DNA from: Schaalia sp. Marseille-Q2122
GTDB lineage: Bacteria > Actinomycetota > Actinomycetes > Actinomycetales > Actinomycetaceae
Length of the DNA: 64,000 nt
Reading direction: 5' to 3'
NCBI RefSeq assembly: GCF_903645355.1
Contig: NZ_CAHJXR010000002.1
Coordinates: 124,001-188,000 of the forward strand
Shown: positions 19,020 through 28,559 of the stretch, one piece after another
Layout: every line of letters begins with the position of its first letter
Position numbering within the stretch: the stretch's first letter is position 1
Translations under genes and position numbers: made by a program
The notes under the pieces: model-generated
What the model saw: the letters and a program-made list of their open reading frames with translations, nothing else
Databases searched by the model: none
What the model was told of the DNA's origin: nothing

Positions 19020-20243
19020 TTAGCGCAGCTGCGCCAAGCCTGCCGCAAAGCTCGCCGACAGGGGCAGGGTGCCAATAATCATCGTCTGGAAAGCATGGTA
19101 AATGTCTGGCTTGCCTGCCCATGTGCCCTGCGCTGGCGCATTGAGTGCATCCAATTCGTGACGCCACTGACCGGGAGCCTCAATCAAGTAACGCTGCGCG
19201 TACTCCCAGAACAACTCCACGTCGTACCCATACGAGGCATCCCCCGTCGTCAGTTTCAGGGTCTGCGCCGTTGCGATCGCCTCACACAGCACCCAGTGCA
19301 TACGCTGGGTAACCACCGGGTGGCCCTCAAAGTCCGTGGTGTAGACAAAACCGGGCTGCCCATCCACACCCCAGCCCTCCAAGAGCGCCAGACGGTACAT
19401 AAACGGAGGGATCGCATCCAGACGCTCATCGCGCGCCACTCCAGCCTCGTCGCAGGCGAAAGCCAGCTGGGCAAACAAACGCGCCCACTCCAGCCAGTGG
19501 CCAGGCGTCGAACCGTAGGGGCGGAACTTATCAGCAGGAATATCCCGGTTGTACTCCAGCTGAGCCTCCCAACGCTCGTTGAAGTGCTCGGGCAGGCGGA
19601 AAGCATGATCGGTGAACATCGAAGCCACCCGCGCTCCAATCCGCGAGGCTCGCTCCAAATGCTCACGTTCGCCCGTCGCACCCCACGCGCCCAGCAAGGC
19701 CTCCACCCAGTGCATATTGGCATTGACGCCGCGATAGGGATCGACCTCCAAGGTCAGCGGATCGCGAGCATCAACGACCATGCCCGCCTCGTCATCCCAC
19801 CACAGGCCCTCAAAAGACTCAATGGCTTCACGCAGCAGCTCATCAGCCTGCTCCACCCCAGCCAAACGCGCCGAAGACGCCGCCAACACCACAAAAGCGT
19901 GATCGTAGGACGTGCGCGCACCAGGAGCGACGCTCCCATCCATCTCCACGCGGGAATACCATCCGCCATCAGAGGCAGCCCGCAGCGCCCCCGAACGCAA
20001 AGCGGCAATGCCATGCGCAGCCAGGGGAGCATACTCCCCGTGGCCCATCAACATAGCTAGGGCGAAACAGTGCGTCATGCGCCCCGTAATCCACAACTGC
20101 ACGCCCTGCGCATCATCCACCGTGCCCGCATCGGACAGCCATCCAAAGCCATGCTCAATGCGAGACTGCGCGCCAAAGGCAAGAAGGCGGGTGGCCTCGT
20201 CATTCATGGCGGACTGCATGTCCACAACCTGCTGAGTGTTCAC
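19020..20243 (-). CDS. AGE-family epimerase/isomerase (mannose isomerase-like)
   Basis: A 407-residue (alpha/alpha)6-barrel enzyme of the N-acylglucosamine 2-epimerase/YihS group. Motifs 'RMTHCFALAMLMGHG', 'YDHAFVVLAASS', 'NANMHWVEALL', 'STPGHWLEWARLF' and 'YHAFQTMII' hold the conserved His residues of aldose-ketose isomerases. The GTG start at 20243 has AAAGGAG seven bases upstream. Beside a GH38 mannosidase, conversion of mannose to fructose is the likeliest reaction. A LacI-type palindrome (20369-20382) lies in its upstream region. A sulfoquinovose or other hexose isomerase cannot be excluded. Confidence 0.82.
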   Translation of the reverse strand: MNTQQVVDMQSAMNDEATRLLAFGAQSRIEHGFGWLSDAGTVDDAQGVQLWITGRMTHCFALAMLMGHGEYAPLAAHGIAALRSGALRAASDGGWYSRVEMDGSVAPGARTSYDHAFVVLAASSARLAGVEQADELLREAIESFEGLWWDDEAGMVVDARDPLTLEVDPYRGVNANMHWVEALLGAWGATGEREHLERASRIGARVASMFTDHAFRLPEHFNERWEAQLEYNRDIPADKFRPYGSTPGHWLEWARLFAQLAFACDEAGVARDERLDAIPPFMYRLALLEGWGVDGQPGFVYTTDFEGHPVVTQRMHWVLCEAIATAQTLKLTTGDASYGYDVELFWEYAQRYLIEAPGQWRHELDALNAPAQGTWAGKPDIYHAFQTMIIGTLPLSASFAAGLAQLR

Positions 20244-20368
20244 GGTATCTCCTTTGATGCGTGCGGTGGCGGAAACTGCCAGAGGCAAGTGCTCGCCTTG
20301 ATGCTAGTAGGCGCTCAACAGGTCTACAAGGGGGCGTTGAATGGAGGCAAACGCCACGACACAGAGAA

Positions 20369-20382
20369 CTAAACGCGTTTAG
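20369..20382. promoter_or_regulatory. LacI-type operator upstream of the AGE-family gene
   Basis: CTAAACGCGTTTAG is a perfect 14-base palindrome with the central CG typical of LacI-family sites. A related site lies at 21550-21569 ahead of the mannosidase. Confidence 0.65.
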
Positions 20383-20401
20383 CGTTGCGTGGTGACAAAA
20401 A

Positions 20402-20465
20402 TGGTCGCACCTGGTGGTAAAAAACAGGCCCAAAACGGGCACATTTTTACCACCAGGTGCGACCA
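20402..20465 (-). terminator. long hairpin, likely terminator after lacI
   Basis: Two perfect 22-base inverted arms (20402-20423 and 20444-20465; TGGTCGCACC... at the left end) enclose a 20-base loop that itself holds a GCCC/GGGC stem. On the minus strand it is followed by TTTTTGTC, consistent with termination downstream of lacI. It is longer than most bacterial terminators and may belong to a dispersed repeat family. Confidence 0.7.
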
Positions 20466-20487
20466 CAACGCCCCCACACGCAGCGAG

Positions 20488-21498
20488 TCAGTCGCGATTG
20501 CCCGCCGAGGATGCCCGCACAATCAAATGCGGCACCCCCTCATGCACGGTGTACGGTTCAGCCCCCTCCAACATATCCACAAGCACCTGCGCCGCATGCT
20601 GGCCCAGGGTCGACGGATCTCGATCAATCGCAGAAATCGCCGGAGTGACAATCCGGCAGATCGCCGAGTCCTCACACGATACGACAAACACATCCCGCCC
20701 GGGCTTCACATCGTTATCCGTCAACGCCTGAATGCCACCCAGGGCCAGGATCTCGTTTTCATAAATGAAAGCCTGGGGGACCTGTGTGGAGGCCAGCAGG
20801 CGATTCGTCTCGATATAGCCCGAATGCTCCGTAAACTCCGTCTCGGCCGCCACCTGCAAAGTAACGCCGTGCTCCTGCGCGTAAGCCGTCAAAGCCTCCA
20901 CACGGTGACGAATATGCGTCTTTGATGTCCGACCGCACACATACGCCCAGGAGGTCTTTCCCCGCTCATGCAGATGCTCAGCAATGACCGTCATCATCCC
21001 CGCATCCTGACCAATCACCGCCCCAGAGTGGGGCAGGACATCGCCGACAAACACTGCGGGCATCCCAATCTCATGCAAGAAGGCATCGCGCGGGTCATTG
21101 TGGCGCGGATCCAGGGCAATGACCCCATCGACGCGCCGCTGCCCCCACCACCTGCGGTAGACCTCCAGCTCGTCCTCGTCACTGGTGGACATGTGTGTCA
21201 CCAGGCCAAGATCAGCCCCGGCGAGGGTGCCCTGCAAGCCCAGCATGAAGTTGAAGAAGAAGCGCTCTGAGGAGTGTGAGCTCTTTGGGCGGGGAATGAC
21301 GAGGCCCACCGCGTGTGCGCGAGAGATGGACAGTGCGCGAGCAAGGGGGTTGGGGGTCCAACCCATGGCGTTTGCGGTGGCGAGGATGCGCTCGCGGGTG
21401 GCTGTGGAGATGCCGGGTTTTCCGTTGAGGGCGAAAGAGACAGCCGTGGGGGAGACACCTGCGGCGCGGGCGATGTCGCGGATAGTGGGTCGCTTCAT
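20488..21498 (-). CDS. LacI-family transcriptional regulator
   Basis: A 336-residue regulator. The N-terminal HTH is 'TIRDIARAAGVSPTAVSFALNG' and the hinge helix 'NPLARALSISRA'; the rest is a periplasmic-binding-like sugar domain. It is divergent from the GH38/GH5/ABC genes and transcribed toward the AGE-family gene. The likely effector is mannose or a mannoside, with binding sites at 20369-20382 and 21550-21569. The operator in front of its own gene implies autoregulation. Confidence 0.92.
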   Translation of the reverse strand: MKRPTIRDIARAAGVSPTAVSFALNGKPGISTATRERILATANAMGWTPNPLARALSISRAHAVGLVIPRPKSSHSSERFFFNFMLGLQGTLAGADLGLVTHMSTSDEDELEVYRRWWGQRRVDGVIALDPRHNDPRDAFLHEIGMPAVFVGDVLPHSGAVIGQDAGMMTVIAEHLHERGKTSWAYVCGRTSKTHIRHRVEALTAYAQEHGVTLQVAAETEFTEHSGYIETNRLLASTQVPQAFIYENEILALGGIQALTDNDVKPGRDVFVVSCEDSAICRIVTPAISAIDRDPSTLGQHAAQVLVDMLEGAEPYTVHEGVPHLIVRASSAGNRD

Positions 21499-21549
21499 GC
21501 TGGACCGGGCCTCCTGGAAACTGTGATGAGATCTTTATCGTTCCCAATA

Positions 21550-21569
21550 TTACTAAACCGGATTAGTAA
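21550..21569. promoter_or_regulatory. LacI-type operator between lacI and the mannosidase genes
   Basis: TTACTAAACCGGATTAGTAA: seven-base perfect arms around a central CCGG core. It lies in the divergent promoter region and shares the CTAA/TTAG outer half-sites with the operator at 20369-20382. Confidence 0.7.
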
Positions 21570-21631
21570 CTACACTCCAAATCACACGTCACAGCACACA
21601 CTTCACCGACGAAGTCCATGACGAAGGAGCC

Positions 21632-24600
21632 ATGGTGCACGACAACAGGAGCATTCTCGAACAGCGTATCCAACGCACCCTCATCGAGCGCATCCTGCCT
21701 GCCCAAACTAGCATCATCGGCGCCCTCGATATTGACCTTTGGCGGATCCCTTGCGACATTCACCAAGGTCGCGCCGTCATCGCCGAACCCGTCTCCTTTG
21801 ACACAGCACTCAACGCCCCCTTCGAACCCTTCGCTGTCGGAACCTCATGGGGCGCCCCCTGGCAGACCACCTGGTTTCGCATCAGGGCAACCATTCCCGC
21901 CGCAACCTCCCTGAAGGGCAAGGACCGCCTCGAAGCCGTCATCGATCTGGGCTGGGATGACCACTCCGTCGGCTTCCAATGCGAAGCCCAGGTGCGCGAT
22001 ATGAACGGGCGCGCCATCAAAGCCCTCAACCCCAAGAACCGGTGGATCCCCCTGCCCGCCACCACGCCACACACCGGCCCTCATACCGTGGAATTCATGA
22101 TCGAGGCCGCCGCCAACCCCCTGCTCCTAGCAGTCCCACCCTTCCAGGTCACCGCCGACGGCGACAAAGTCACCTCCAGTCAAGACGACCTCTACACCCT
22201 GCGCCAAGCCGACATTGTCATCGTCCACCACGAGGTTGAAGCCCTCGCCCTCGACATCGCGGTCCTGCGCGAAATGATTGCCGAGGTGGACAACTTTGGC
22301 GACGCCCAATGGCGCATCCTCTTCGCACTTAATGACGCCCTTGACGCCCTCGACCTTGATGACGTGCCCGGCAGCGCCTCCCACGCGCGCGCCCACCTGG
22401 CCCCCTTCCTCTCTCGCCCTGCTCTGCCTGGCGCCCACACCCTCAGCGCCGTCGGCCACGCCCACATCGACACCGCGTGGCTGTGGCCGCTGCGTGAAAC
22501 CCGCCGCAAGGTCGTGCGCACGCTCTCCAATGTCGTCAATCTCATCGAGGGCGGCACCGGGCTGGTCTTTGCCTTGCCCGCCGCCCAGCACCTGGCCTGG
22601 ATTCAGGAGGATGACCCCGAGCTGTTTGAGCGCATCCGCGACTGCGTGGCGGACGGATCAATCGTGCCGGTGGGTGGCATGTGGGTTGAACCTGATTCTG
22701 TCCTTCCCGGCGGTGAGGCCATGTGTCGCCAGCTCGTGGAGGGCATGGGCTGGATTGAGGACACCCTGGACTACTCCTGCACCGAGATCTGGCTGCCGGA
22801 CTCTTTTGGCTACTCTGCGGCGCTGCCCCAGATCGCCCGCGAGGCCGGCATCGGCCGCTTCCTTACCCAAAAGATCTCCTGGAACCAGGTCAATGTCTTT
22901 CCCCACCACACGCTGTTGTGGGAGGGCATTGACGGCTCACGCATCTTCACTCACTTCCCGCCCGTGGACACCTACGGCGCAGAGGTGACCGGCGCGAACC
23001 TTGCCCACGCCGTCGACAACTTCAAGAACAAGGGCCGCGCCAGCGTCTCCATGCTGCCCTTTGGCTACGGTGATGGGGGAGGCGGCCCTACCCGCGAAAT
23101 GCTCGGCCGTATTGAGCGTTTCTCTAACCTTGAGGGTGCACCCCAGGTGGTCATCGAATCACCGACCGCTTTCTTTGATAAGGCCGAGGCCGACCAACCC
23201 AATCCGCCCGTGTGGGTGGGCGAGCTCTACCTCGAACTCCACCGCGGCACGCTGACCAGCCAGATCAACACCAAGCAGGGAAACCGGCGCAGCGAAGCCT
23301 TGCTGCGCGAGGCAGAACTCTGGGCCACCATCGCCGCCCTCAATACTGACTTCGCTTACCCGCATGAGGCCCTGCAGGAAGCCTGGCGCACGGTGCTACT
23401 GTGCCAATTCCACGACATCTTGCCCGGCACCTCCATCGCCTGGGTCTACCGCGAGGTGGACGAGCTCTACGCCCAGGTGCGCAAACAGCTGACGGCCATT
23501 ATCGACGCTGCGCTTGAGAGTCTGAGTGCCAGCGCGGGAAGGCAGGCGACGGGTGGGCAGAATACAGGCCTGCCAGGCGAGGCAGACGCACGCATCCTCG
23601 CTAATGCCACCTCCTTCCCCCTCCATGGCGTCCCACCCCTGTCCATCGGCCCGGCCCGCACAGGCCATACCCCTGCCGTCACCCTCGACCCGGCCACGCG
23701 CACCCTTGATAACGGTCTTATCCGCGCCCGCTTCGACGAGGAAGGCGCCTGCGTGTCCCTCGTCGACCTGGAAACCGGCCGCGACTACATTCCCGCAGGT
23801 GCTCGCGCCGGCGAATTCCACCTCCACCAGGACTTCCCCAATATGTGGGATGCCTGGGATATCGACCCCTTCTACCGCGGCTCTCGCAGTGTCATCACCG
23901 GCATGCATAGCGACGGGCCGCGTCTAGAAGAGGGCGAAGGCGTTGTGCGCGCCCACGCCTGCTTTGGCTCGCGCAAGGAATCCGCAGTGTACCTCCAGTG
24001 GATCCTGCGGCGGGGCGAAAAAGCCCTGGACCTGCACGTCGAAGCCGACTGGCATGAGACAGAAAAGCTCCTCAAGCTGGCCCTACCCGTCGACATTCAC
24101 ACCGACCACGCCCAGTATGAAACCCAGATGGGCCACATTGTGCGCCCCACCCACGAGAACACCTCCTGGGACGCCTACAAGTTCGAGGTCGGCGCCCACC
24201 GCTGGCTGCGCCTGGCCAACGCTGGAGCCAGCCTGGCTATTGCCAATGACGCGACCTACGGCTGGGATATCACCCGCCAGGCGCATGAGCCTCGTGGGAC
24301 CTGGGCGGCCGTGCGCGCCACCCTCGTCAAATCCGCACAATACCCCGACCCCCACCAGGATCAGGGCAGGCACCAGTGGAACTTCCGCCTCCTGCCCGGA
24401 GCTGACGTCCTCCACGCGGTGGCCGCAGCTCAGGACCTCAATCTTGGCCGCCGCCAGCTCACCCACCTGGCAGGCAGTCTCAACGTCCGCGCACCCTTCA
24501 CCCTTGAGGGCGCCGTCGTTGAATCCGTCTCCATGGCCTCTGACGGTAGCGGGGACATCCTCGTGCGCGCCTACGAAGCCGAAGGAGGCCCCCGCACAGT

Positions 24601-24763
24601 CACCCTCACCACCGACGGCACACCCCAGCTCACTGACCTGCGCTACCGGCCACGCGGCGACGGCCTGGCCCTTGAACGCGAGGGCACCACCTACACGGTG
24701 GAGGCTGGCCCCTTCCAGATCCTCACCTTCCGCATCACGCCCACCCCACACCGTAGGCAATGA
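21632..24763 (+). CDS. alpha-mannosidase, GH38
   Basis: A 1043-residue GH38 enzyme that removes alpha-linked mannose. The N-terminal zinc-site motif 'GHAHIDTAWLWPLRE' is near 276-290 (His 278, Asp 280). The catalytic nucleophile lies in 'WLPDSFGYSAALPQI' (Asp near 390). Later family landmarks include 'FGYGDGGGGPTREML' and 'LELHRGTLTSQ'. No signal peptide, so it acts in the cytoplasm on imported oligosaccharides. ATG 21632 follows GAAGGAG. It is the first gene of the mannoside operon with the GH5 enzyme and the ABC importer. Length is normal for bacterial GH38. Confidence 0.95.
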   Translation: MVHDNRSILEQRIQRTLIERILPAQTSIIGALDIDLWRIPCDIHQGRAVIAEPVSFDTALNAPFEPFAVGTSWGAPWQTTWFRIRATIPAATSLKGKDRLEAVIDLGWDDHSVGFQCEAQVRDMNGRAIKALNPKNRWIPLPATTPHTGPHTVEFMIEAAANPLLLAVPPFQVTADGDKVTSSQDDLYTLRQADIVIVHHEVEALALDIAVLREMIAEVDNFGDAQWRILFALNDALDALDLDDVPGSASHARAHLAPFLSRPALPGAHTLSAVGHAHIDTAWLWPLRETRRKVVRTLSNVVNLIEGGTGLVFALPAAQHLAWIQEDDPELFERIRDCVADGSIVPVGGMWVEPDSVLPGGEAMCRQLVEGMGWIEDTLDYSCTEIWLPDSFGYSAALPQIAREAGIGRFLTQKISWNQVNVFPHHTLLWEGIDGSRIFTHFPPVDTYGAEVTGANLAHAVDNFKNKGRASVSMLPFGYGDGGGGPTREMLGRIERFSNLEGAPQVVIESPTAFFDKAEADQPNPPVWVGELYLELHRGTLTSQINTKQGNRRSEALLREAELWATIAALNTDFAYPHEALQEAWRTVLLCQFHDILPGTSIAWVYREVDELYAQVRKQLTAIIDAALESLSASAGRQATGGQNTGLPGEADARILANATSFPLHGVPPLSIGPARTGHTPAVTLDPATRTLDNGLIRARFDEEGACVSLVDLETGRDYIPAGARAGEFHLHQDFPNMWDAWDIDPFYRGSRSVITGMHSDGPRLEEGEGVVRAHACFGSRKESAVYLQWILRRGEKALDLHVEADWHETEKLLKLALPVDIHTDHAQYETQMGHIVRPTHENTSWDAYKFEVGAHRWLRLANAGASLAIANDATYGWDITRQAHEPRGTWAAVRATLVKSAQYPDPHQDQGRHQWNFRLLPGADVLHAVAAAQDLNLGRRQLTHLAGSLNVRAPFTLEGAVVESVSMASDGSGDILVRAYEAEGGPRTVTLTTDGTPQLTDLRYRPRGDGLALEREGTTYTVEAGPFQILTFRITPTPHRRQ

Positions 24764-24863
24764 CATGGCGGCACTGTTCTGGTGGCAAGCATCCTCAGGC
24801 TGCCAGCCCCCGTACTGACACGGCGCACCCGCGCAGACAGCACAACTCAGGAAAGACGAAACG

Positions 24864-26129
24864 ATGAAGTTTGGTGTTAACTACACGCCCCGCGGTGGGT
24901 GGTTCCATTCCTGGCTCGACTTCGACCCGGCCCGCGTGGCAGAGGACATGCACACCATCGCCGAACTCGGCGCCGACCACGTCAGGATCTTTCCCCTGTG
25001 GCCGATCCTCCAACCCAACCGCACCCTCATTCGCTCCCAAGCCATTGACGACGTGGCGACAGTGGTGCGCCTCGCCCACGAGGCCGGCCTGAACTCCAGC
25101 GTGGACGTCCTCCAAGGACACCTGTCCTCCTTTGACTTCCTGCCCTCCTGGGTGTCCACCTGGCACCGCCGCAATCTCTTCACCGACCCCAACGTCGTGG
25201 CCGGTGAAGTGGCCCTCGTTAAAACCCTGGCCGCCGCCATCAAAGACCAGCCCGGCGCCACGGGCCTGACGGTCGGCAACGAGTTCATCCAATTCGCCGC
25301 CCTGCGCCACCCCGACGCCGACCGCATCACCCCCGACCAGGCAGCTCAGTGGCTTGCCACTCTGTTGGGCGCCGCCAAGGAGGTCTGGCCCGAGGGCGTG
25401 CACGTCCACTGCCACGACGATGACCTCTGGTTTGACGACACCCATCCCTTCACGCCATCTTCTGCCGTGACCTACGGGGACCTCACCACCGTGCACAGCT
25501 GGGTCTTTGGCCGGGTCGGACCCCGTTTTGGTGCGGGCACCCCGCAGCTGACCTACTTCGCCCGCTACCTGTGCGAACTCGCCGCCGCATGGTCACCCGA
25601 CCCCGCGCGCGGCCTGTGGCTCCAAGAGATCGGCAGCCCCGACAACTACGTTGCCGTCGAGGACGGGCCCGCCTTCCTCCTCGACACCGTCGACACCCTC
25701 ATGGGCGCCAACGGCGGGGGAGTGAGCCCCAATCTTGAAGCCATCACCTGGTGGTGCTCCCACGACGTGTCCCGCGCCCTGGCCGACTTCCCCAACCTTG
25801 AGTACTCCCTGGGCCTCATTGACGAGGGCGGGCGCATCAAGCCCATCGGCGAGGCCTTCGCTGAGGCCACCCGCCGCTACCGCGACACCCACTACGCCCC
25901 TCCACCCGCAGCTGGGGGTGCAGGGGAAGGACAGGGGCGCGACAGCCTCGTCTTTGATCTGCCTCAATGGGAACGTTCAGCAACGGATGCTACCCATACA
26001 TTCTTTGACCAATGGATGGAGCACGCCCTCGCCGGGGACGTGCGTGCCATTGAACTCAATACCGACGGCTACGTCGAAAAAACAGGGACAGAGGGCAGCG
26101 TTGCCCCCTTCCTCTCCACGCGGGACTAG
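24864..26129 (+). CDS. GH5-type glycoside hydrolase, likely beta-mannosidase
   Basis: A 421-residue clan GH-A (beta/alpha)8 barrel. The acid/base Glu is in 'TVGNEF' (near 140) and the nucleophile Glu in 'WLQEIG' (near 255), with 'VRIFPLWPIL' and 'TVHSWVFG' as supporting strands. It has no signal peptide, so it is cytoplasmic. Its size and position next to GH38 and a sugar importer resemble the GH5_18 beta-mannosidase of Bifidobacterium, which splits Man-beta1,4-GlcNAc from the N-glycan core. The subfamily is an inference. Confidence 0.8.
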   Translation: MKFGVNYTPRGGWFHSWLDFDPARVAEDMHTIAELGADHVRIFPLWPILQPNRTLIRSQAIDDVATVVRLAHEAGLNSSVDVLQGHLSSFDFLPSWVSTWHRRNLFTDPNVVAGEVALVKTLAAAIKDQPGATGLTVGNEFIQFAALRHPDADRITPDQAAQWLATLLGAAKEVWPEGVHVHCHDDDLWFDDTHPFTPSSAVTYGDLTTVHSWVFGRVGPRFGAGTPQLTYFARYLCELAAAWSPDPARGLWLQEIGSPDNYVAVEDGPAFLLDTVDTLMGANGGGVSPNLEAITWWCSHDVSRALADFPNLEYSLGLIDEGGRIKPIGEAFAEATRRYRDTHYAPPPAAGGAGEGQGRDSLVFDLPQWERSATDATHTFFDQWMEHALAGDVRAIELNTDGYVEKTGTEGSVAPFLSTRD

Positions 26130-26185
26130 CCCGCCGTAAACCCATAACAGTAAAGAACCTGGATCATCCAATGAAGGAGGAGACC

Positions 26186-27484
26186 ATGCGCACCATGCGT
26201 ACACTCACCGCGGCGGTCGCACTGACTGCAGCAATTAGCCTCGCTGCCTGCACCGGCGGCACCGTCACCGGAGGCGGCGAAACCCCCGCCCCCGCCAGCG
26301 GCGACATCGCCGTTGAAGGCGGCGAAATCACCTTCCAAACCTGGTCGCTGAAGAACGACCGCTTCACCCCCTACTTTGAAAGCGTCATCGCCGCTTTCGA
26401 AAAGGACAACCCCGGCGTGAAGGTCAACTGGATTGACCAGCCCGGCGACGGCTACGAGGACAAGATCCTCCAGCAGGCCAACTCCGGTGAACTCCCCGAC
26501 GTCATCAACCTTCCCCCAGAATTCGCCTACAAGCTCGCCCAGGTCGACCAGCTCGTCGACCTTAAGGCCGCCGACAGCGCCAAGGTCGGTGAATACGTTG
26601 AAGGCGCCACCAACGCCTACGTCTACCCCAATATTGACGGCGTATACGGCTACCCCTGGTACCTGGGCACGGACCTGAACTGGTACAACACCAAGATGCT
26701 CAGCGAAGCAGGCGTGGACGCCACCAAGCTTCCCACCGACCTTGACGCCCTCTTCGCCATGGCCTCCGAGGTCGCCAAGGCCACCAACGGCAACGTCAAG
26801 ATGATCTCCGACGTGCCTCGCACCGGCACCCTCTCCGCCGCAGGCGTGGAGATCTTCAAGGACGGCCAGTTCGTGTTCAACACCCCCGAAGCTGTGAAGG
26901 TTGTCGAACGCTACAAGAAGGCCTACGAGGACGGCGCAATGCCCGCCGAAGCCCTCAACGCCGACTACCTGGGCAACAAGACCCTCTACTTCCAGGGCAA
27001 GACCGCCTGGACCACGGGCGCTGCAGGCTTCGCCTCCGACCTCGCCAAGGAAGCCCCCACCCTCGTGCCCGACACCGTCGTCACCCCACGCATCGGCCAC
27101 CCGCCCTTGTTCATCCAGGGCATCTCCGTTGCCAAGACCTCCAAGTACCCTGAGCTCGCACTGAAGTTCGCCCAGTTCGTCACCAACACCGACAACCAAG
27201 TCGAATTCGTCAAGATCGCTCAGGGCTTCTTCCCCGGCACGAAGGAAGCCAACGCCAACCCCGACACCTTCACCTCCGTCATCGAATCCGACCTGCAAAA
27301 GGTCGCCACCGAAGCCGCAGCCGCCGCCATGGGCGATGCCACCCCTGAATACCCGATCCAATTCACCTACGACATGGACACCTACCTCAAGCAGCAGATG
27401 GCTCTGGCCGTCAAGGGTGAAATCGGCATCCAGGAAGCCCTCGACAAGGCTGTCGAATACGCCAATAAGAATCTCGTGAAGTGA
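26186..27484 (+). CDS. sugar ABC transporter substrate-binding lipoprotein
   Basis: A 432-residue family-1 solute-binding protein. The signal peptide ends in a 'SLAAC' lipobox and is followed by a Gly/Pro linker. The mature part has 'WSLKNDRFTPYFESVIAAFEKDNPGVKVNWI', a typical sugar-binding opening. I start at ATG 26186: the GGAGGAG at 26177-26183 lies right before it, whereas the in-frame ATG at 26171 overlaps this ribosome site. It binds the oligosaccharide for the two permeases downstream. Given the neighbouring mannosidases, mannose-containing N-glycan fragments are the likely ligand. Confidence 0.9.
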   Translation: MRTMRTLTAAVALTAAISLAACTGGTVTGGGETPAPASGDIAVEGGEITFQTWSLKNDRFTPYFESVIAAFEKDNPGVKVNWIDQPGDGYEDKILQQANSGELPDVINLPPEFAYKLAQVDQLVDLKAADSAKVGEYVEGATNAYVYPNIDGVYGYPWYLGTDLNWYNTKMLSEAGVDATKLPTDLDALFAMASEVAKATNGNVKMISDVPRTGTLSAAGVEIFKDGQFVFNTPEAVKVVERYKKAYEDGAMPAEALNADYLGNKTLYFQGKTAWTTGAAGFASDLAKEAPTLVPDTVVTPRIGHPPLFIQGISVAKTSKYPELALKFAQFVTNTDNQVEFVKIAQGFFPGTKEANANPDTFTSVIESDLQKVATEAAAAAMGDATPEYPIQFTYDMDTYLKQQMALAVKGEIGIQEALDKAVEYANKNLVK

Positions 27485-27521
27485 TCGGCTGCGAAAGACC
27501 GAGATCCACAGGGAGGGGACT

Positions 27522-28559
27522 ATGAAGTCTTACCGCTGGTACACGCCGTACCTGCTACTAGCACCCGCAGTGATCTGGGTGGTGGTGTTCTCAATCTGGC
27601 CGTTCCTCAATACGGTCTACCTCGCGTTCACCGACGCCCGCCCACTGCGCACCCCCAACTTCGTGGGCATGCAGAACTTCATCGACCTCTTCGCCGACGA
27701 ACGCTTCACCTACGCCATGGTGACCAGCTTCGTGTACGTGATCGTCTGTGTCCCTCTGCTGACCTTCCTGCCGCTCCTTCTGGCTCTCCTGGTTCAAAAG
27801 CGGCTCCCCGGGATCTCGGTCTTTCGCACCACCTACTACTTTCCTGTTATTGCCTCGGTCGTCGTTGTTGGCATCATCTGGGCGTGGCTCTTTGACTCCA
27901 AGGGCATTATCAACGAATCCCTCATGTTCACCGGCCTCATCAACCAGCCCATCACCTTCCTCATCGACCGCTGGCTCATTCTCCTGTCCGCAATCTCCCT
28001 GACCGTGTGGAAGGGCTTGGGCTACTACATGGTGGTCTATCTCGCTGCCCTGACCAATGTCTCCAAGGAACTTCACGAGGCCGCCGCCCTTGACGGGGCG
28101 GGCGCATGGCGACGCTTCTGGTCAGTGACCGTCCCGGCGGTTAAGCCCGCCATGCTGCTCATCTCGGCGCTCATCACGGTGGCCGCCATGCGTATCTTCT
28201 CTGAAATCTACGTGCTGACTAACGGATCGGGTGGCCCCGGCGGCCAGGCTCAATCCCTGGTCATGCTCATCCAACAAACGGGCAAGGGCCTCAACGGTAA
28301 CCTCGGCTACGCCTCAGCCATCTCCGTCGTCCTCTTCCTTCTGACCATCGGCCCACTGCTGGTTGTGGGCTGGATCAACCAGGGTGCGGAGATCCGCGAA
28401 GCATGGTCGCATCGGGCAATCCGCCGCCGCGTCGAACGCGACGCCAAAGCCCGCGCTACAGCATCCAGCGCAACAAGCGCCCGCCAAACAGCTACCAGCG
28501 CAGCCTCCGCCGACACCGGCGCAGCACACACCCCCACCCAAGGAGGAGTCACACCATGA
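27522..28559 (+). CDS. sugar ABC transporter permease (MalF-like)
   Basis: A 345-residue permease with six predicted membrane segments and the EAA loop 'ELHEAAALDGAGAWRRFWSVTVP'. It ends with an unusual Ala/Thr/Ser-rich cytoplasmic tail of about 45 residues. ATG 27522 follows GGGAGGGG. Its stop overlaps the next permease start (ATGA). No ATPase gene is present in the locus, as usual in actinobacteria where one shared MsiK-type ATPase energises many sugar importers. Confidence 0.92.
   Translation: MKSYRWYTPYLLLAPAVIWVVVFSIWPFLNTVYLAFTDARPLRTPNFVGMQNFIDLFADERFTYAMVTSFVYVIVCVPLLTFLPLLLALLVQKRLPGISVFRTTYYFPVIASVVVVGIIWAWLFDSKGIINESLMFTGLINQPITFLIDRWLILLSAISLTVWKGLGYYMVVYLAALTNVSKELHEAAALDGAGAWRRFWSVTVPAVKPAMLLISALITVAAMRIFSEIYVLTNGSGGPGGQAQSLVMLIQQTGKGLNGNLGYASAISVVLFLLTIGPLLVVGWINQGAEIREAWSHRAIRRRVERDAKARATASSATSARQTATSAASADTGAAHTPTQGGVTP

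Noticed and set aside
26126-27361. Long glycine/valine-rich open frame antisense to the sugar-binding protein
   Set aside because: It is a mirror of the GC-rich codon pattern of the real gene; no start signal and a low-complexity product.
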